NCBI GenBank assembly: GCA_963836695.1
Contig: CAWIKX010000040.1
Location: 124,001 to 188,000 of the forward strand
Length of the DNA stretch: 64,000 nt
From: Roseiarcus sp963836695
GTDB taxonomy: Bacteria; Pseudomonadota; Alphaproteobacteria; Rhizobiales; Beijerinckiaceae
Reading direction: 5' to 3'
The notes below the pieces were generated by a model. It did no database searches. It had not been told where the DNA came from and worked only from the letters and a program-made list of their open reading frames with translations. The translations under genes were made by a program, and so were the position numbers. This document shows positions 61,130 through 64,000 of the stretch, piece by piece (position 1 is the first letter of the stretch; each line of letters starts with the position of its first letter).

Positions 61130-64000
61130 ATGGATCGGGCGGCATCCAGCCACAGCGGCGGGCGTGCTGACGCTGCTCGGAGTTGGCGGGGTCGAAGGCA
61201 TCGCCAATCTAATCACGCCCTCGATCACGCCGCAGTCGAACCCATATTTCAGTCAGTCGAACGCGGTCGGCATTACCAACAACGGCTTGACGAGCGCGGC
61301 AGGAGCCTTTGAGCCTCCCACAACGACGACGAACGGCTACTCACTCCTCTTCAGCGGGGGCGTCAACGCGCGACTTGGGTATTTCAGTTCCGGGGCAGAA
61401 ACGCCATTCATTGGGATGTCGTTGACTGACAACATTTCCCCCGGATCACCCAAGTTCTCCTTCCAGCACCTGATAGGTGGCGACCAAGGGACGCGGTGGT
61501 TCAATGTCCCAGGCCCGGCATCAATATCTTTTGGACCTGGCCTCCAAGGGACTCAATCAAACTACAATAGCGGGGGCTTTTATACAGGGACGCCCTCGGG
61601 AACCAACTGCACCCGCCCTCCGACAGTAGTTTGGTTCGCTGGAACTGCCACCTTACAATTGGCTGATCCGGGCTTTAATTGTCCGGTGTCTCTGTCGAAC
61701 TTTGATCCGGTCAACATGCCTGGGTCTGGCGCACAGCAGGGAGCTGGGACGGCTGCGAGCCCCACGCAGACCGCGACCACTTGCGCGGTCGTAGGCGGCC
61801 AAGCACAGGTCACGGCACACCTTGCGATCGCGCATGGCGTGACGCCCGGTCAGGCTTTTACGATGCAGGGGTTCACGCCATCGGGCTACAATGCGACATA
61901 CACCGCGCTTCCTGGAACGGCGGGAACCACGCTCGTCGGAACAACCGGAGCGTCGTCATGCCCCACCTCGCCGGCGTCAGTTGACGGCACTGCCCTCAGC
62001 GGAACCGGCGCGTCGATTGCCTTCCAACCCATCTCGCTCACCAACCCTTACGCGAACGGCGAAACTGGCATCACAACTCATAACGGCCAGCATTTTTGCG
62101 GGATTCTCGATCAATACGGCGATGGCTCACCGACCCCTGGTTTCCAGGGCATCTCCATGGTCGACGAGAAGGGTTCCCCGCTCAACGGCGCTCCGGCTCT
62201 CAGCACCGTCCCAAATCTCGGCGTCGCCAATGCGACGGGCTATTTGATTCCTGGCGCGCAAGCGGCAGCGTCTGGGTCAGCAGCGATCTCGGGGGCGGTC
62301 CTGACGATTGGGGCGTCGCCGATCTCTGGATTTGCCATCGGGCAAACGGTCTACGCAAGCACGGGATTGGGCGCCATAACGCCCGGCACCACGATATTGA
62401 GCCAGGCGACCGGAAGTTTGGGGGCCGCTGGATCGACTTACAACCTGAGCCAAAGCTCAACCGTCGCGCTGGGCACTGTCTCATTCGGCGCGCCGGCTAT
62501 GACCCTCACCGCGCTCAATCCGTATGTCATCCAAGGCGGAGCCAATGCTCCGACCTACGATCCAACTACCGGCTATGTGACCTTCAAGCTGACATCAGCG
62601 CCTGGGTTTACGCCGGGGTCTGAGTTCACCGTATCGGGGCTGAGCTCGACGGGGCAGAGCGTCAATCTGACCTACATTGCCGTCAACCCCTCCGCTCTGT
62701 CCACGGCGGCCTATCAGACCAGCACGACGGTTTGGGGAAACCCTCTATCCGCAGTCGCCGGGCCGGCAAATCCGTTCACTACCGGCCCAGGAACCATCAC
62801 GACGGGCGGCTCTCCTCAACTGGTGTCCAATATCGTTCCTGGAATGCAGGTGCTGGGCTCTACCGGCGGCGTCTCTTTCGTGCTGCCCTTTGGCTCCTAT
62901 AATTCGAGCGGAACAGGCGGCGTCGGTTCGTATGGTTTGTCCTCCACTCAGCTAGTCGGCGCGACCGTTAGCATAAGCTCGATCGGTACAGGCCCCGGCT
63001 CGGCAAACATGGTTGTCACCAACAATCCCGCGCCTCCTCTCGTCGTCGGCAACACGATCAACGTCCCCGGCTACACCAGCCCGGTAGTCATCACAAACAT
63101 CGGCTCGGCGACGGGTGGGGCGGGCACCTATGCGGTCAACAATCCGAACGCCACGGCGATCACTTCGGCGGTGGTCGGCACGATGAGCGGCAATGTCGGC
63201 TCCTCTGGAACTCCCGTTAATCTCTACTTCTACTCGCGGACTTATTATCAAACGGCAGCTCCCGCTTCAAACCCCGCTGGCGGCACTGTCACTGCGCGCA
63301 CGCAGGCGCAATTCGGCGACCTCGTTAATCTTTGGGGAACGTCGAATGCAACCGCGCCTGGCGGCGGCCGCGTAGGCTGGGGCGGTGAGCTTGCTGACAT
63401 TGCCATGCTCTGGACGCCGAGCGGATTCCCGACGCAATCTGGCGGAGCTCCAAGCACAACGGCGCTCGCCTCTTTGTGCACAAAGCAGCAGGACATCCAG
63501 GACTTCGCCAGCGCAGACGGGTTCACCGTCGAAACCCTCTATCGCCTCAATGACGTTGGAACGTTTGGCGATTCGAGCAATGCGACCGTTACCGGCTACA
63601 TCACCAACGTTGGCGGGTCGGCCGCGGCGCTGAACGTCGTCTCGACGGTCCACGGGTCACTAGCGATTCCAACCGGCACTGAAACGGCGAGGCTCACCGG
63701 AGCGGGCATAACTGCGGCCACTTCCGCGACGATCAGTCTCGGTACGAGCGCGCTGTCGAGCTATCCGATCCTGCCAAATACCACACCTGCCGCCGGCTCG
63801 ATGGGTTCGCCCGTGACCTTCAGCGTTGGACGCTGGGCTCCCATGGCGCCGCTCGCATCGGGAAGCGTCACCGGCTACATCGATACCGACCCAACATCGC
63901 ATATCTCAACGCTGCACGTCACCGACCTGCCAACTGGCACGGGAACAGCTAAATTCAGCGCGAGCTACACCGCCGCGACCAACACCCTGGCCGTGAGCGG
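61086..64000 (+). CDS. Very long phage structural/tail-fibre-like protein, running off the window
   Basis: From ATG 61086 the frame is open to the last base, giving at least 971 residues, so both length and C-terminus are unknown. The N-terminus (MKRFWISITTFSLIEWIGRH) is followed by a hydrophobic stretch at about 24-42 that could anchor it. The rest is rich in Gly, Thr, Ser and Asn with beta-strand units known from phage tail and surface proteins: VTAHLAIAHGVTPGQAFTMQ (near 240), SPISGFAIGQTVYASTGLGA (near 405) and VVGNTINVPGYTSPVVITNI followed by GSATGGAGTYAVNNPN (near 655-690). No ribosome site is strong. A receptor-binding or spike protein is likely; an adhesin is the alternative. Confidence 0.78.
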   Translation, partial: MKRFWISITTFSLIEWIGRHPATAAGVLTLLGVGGVEGIANLITPSITPQSNPYFSQSNAVGITNNGLTSAAGAFEPPTTTTNGYSLLFSGGVNARLGYFSSGAETPFIGMSLTDNISPGSPKFSFQHLIGGDQGTRWFNVPGPASISFGPGLQGTQSNYNSGGFYTGTPSGTNCTRPPTVVWFAGTATLQLADPGFNCPVSLSNFDPVNMPGSGAQQGAGTAASPTQTATTCAVVGGQAQVTAHLAIAHGVTPGQAFTMQGFTPSGYNATYTALPGTAGTTLVGTTGASSCPTSPASVDGTALSGTGASIAFQPISLTNPYANGETGITTHNGQHFCGILDQYGDGSPTPGFQGISMVDEKGSPLNGAPALSTVPNLGVANATGYLIPGAQAAASGSAAISGAVLTIGASPISGFAIGQTVYASTGLGAITPGTTILSQATGSLGAAGSTYNLSQSSTVALGTVSFGAPAMTLTALNPYVIQGGANAPTYDPTTGYVTFKLTSAPGFTPGSEFTVSGLSSTGQSVNLTYIAVNPSALSTAAYQTSTTVWGNPLSAVAGPANPFTTGPGTITTGGSPQLVSNIVPGMQVLGSTGGVSFVLPFGSYNSSGTGGVGSYGLSSTQLVGATVSISSIGTGPGSANMVVTNNPAPPLVVGNTINVPGYTSPVVITNIGSATGGAGTYAVNNPNATAITSAVVGTMSGNVGSSGTPVNLYFYSRTYYQTAAPASNPAGGTVTARTQAQFGDLVNLWGTSNATAPGGGRVGWGGELADIAMLWTPSGFPTQSGGAPSTTALASLCTKQQDIQDFASADGFTVETLYRLNDVGTFGDSSNATVTGYITNVGGSAAALNVVSTVHGSLAIPTGTETARLTGAGITAATSATISLGTSALSSYPILPNTTPAAGSMGSPVTFSVGRWAPMAPLASGSVTGYIDTDPTSHISTLHVTDLPTGTGTAKFSASYTAATNTLAVS

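Noticed and set aside
51216..63999. Gene transfer agent instead of prophage
   Set aside because: The capsid is SU10-like, genes are disordered and decayed, and a toxin-antitoxin cargo is present; the compact GTA gene order is not seen.

Overview
The window comes from a GC-rich alphaproteobacterium. The 14-subunit complex I operon follows rhizobial order and continues into birA, rnj and a methylmalonyl-CoA epimerase. The tig-clpP-clpX-lon-hupB block and the sdhE-mfd pair also fit Hyphomicrobiales (Rhizobiales). Genus cannot be fixed from the sequence alone; a Beijerinckiaceae/Methylocystaceae-type organism is a guess.

Left part (0-17 kb): the end of an unknown gene, two divergent catabolic genes that are both broken (malonyl-CoA synthetase-like and class II aldolase), an intact three-gene xanthine dehydrogenase operon (xdhA-xdhB-xdhC), an orphan Phd-type antitoxin, thrS, a PNPOx-fold protein, acylphosphatase, two small or unknown genes, then mfd and sdhE. 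Middle (17-38 kb): one leftward run of 21 tightly packed or overlapping genes, nuoA to nuoN, birA, rnj, mce, a frameshifted EamA transporter and a YcaQ-type glycosylase gene. Two genes that are not complex I subunits (a pentapeptide-like protein and a DUF3291 protein) sit between nuoF and nuoG and are translationally coupled to them. From 38.7 to 46.9 kb: tRNA-Asp, tRNA-Val, a periplasmic ClpP/crotonase-like protein, hupB, lon, clpX, clpP, tig and tRNA-Leu, all leftward; this is a proteostasis block.

From 47.2 to 49.6 kb lie a badly decayed multicopper oxidase gene, whose distal half is inverted between two 8-bp inverted repeats, and a frameshifted ZntB/CorA-type transporter, followed by an intact corA. 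From about 51 kb to the right end is a degenerate prophage: small and large terminase, a RES-Xre toxin-antitoxin pair interrupted by a palindromic repeat, portal, a partial second portal copy, prohead protease, a lipoprotein, a major capsid gene cut off by a fragment of an unrelated HAF-repeat gene, and a very long structural-type reading frame (at least 971 codons) that runs off the window.

Housekeeping genes (thrS, mfd, nuo, lon, clpX, clpP, tig; about 30 kb) carry no frameshift that I can see. Accessory genes carry many single-base shifts, two local rearrangements and one partial duplication. This contrast suggests real gene decay rather than random sequencing error. No complete, clearly new biological system was found. 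The best candidates for follow-up are the nuo-embedded gene pair, the inverted multicopper oxidase and the prophage structural genes.
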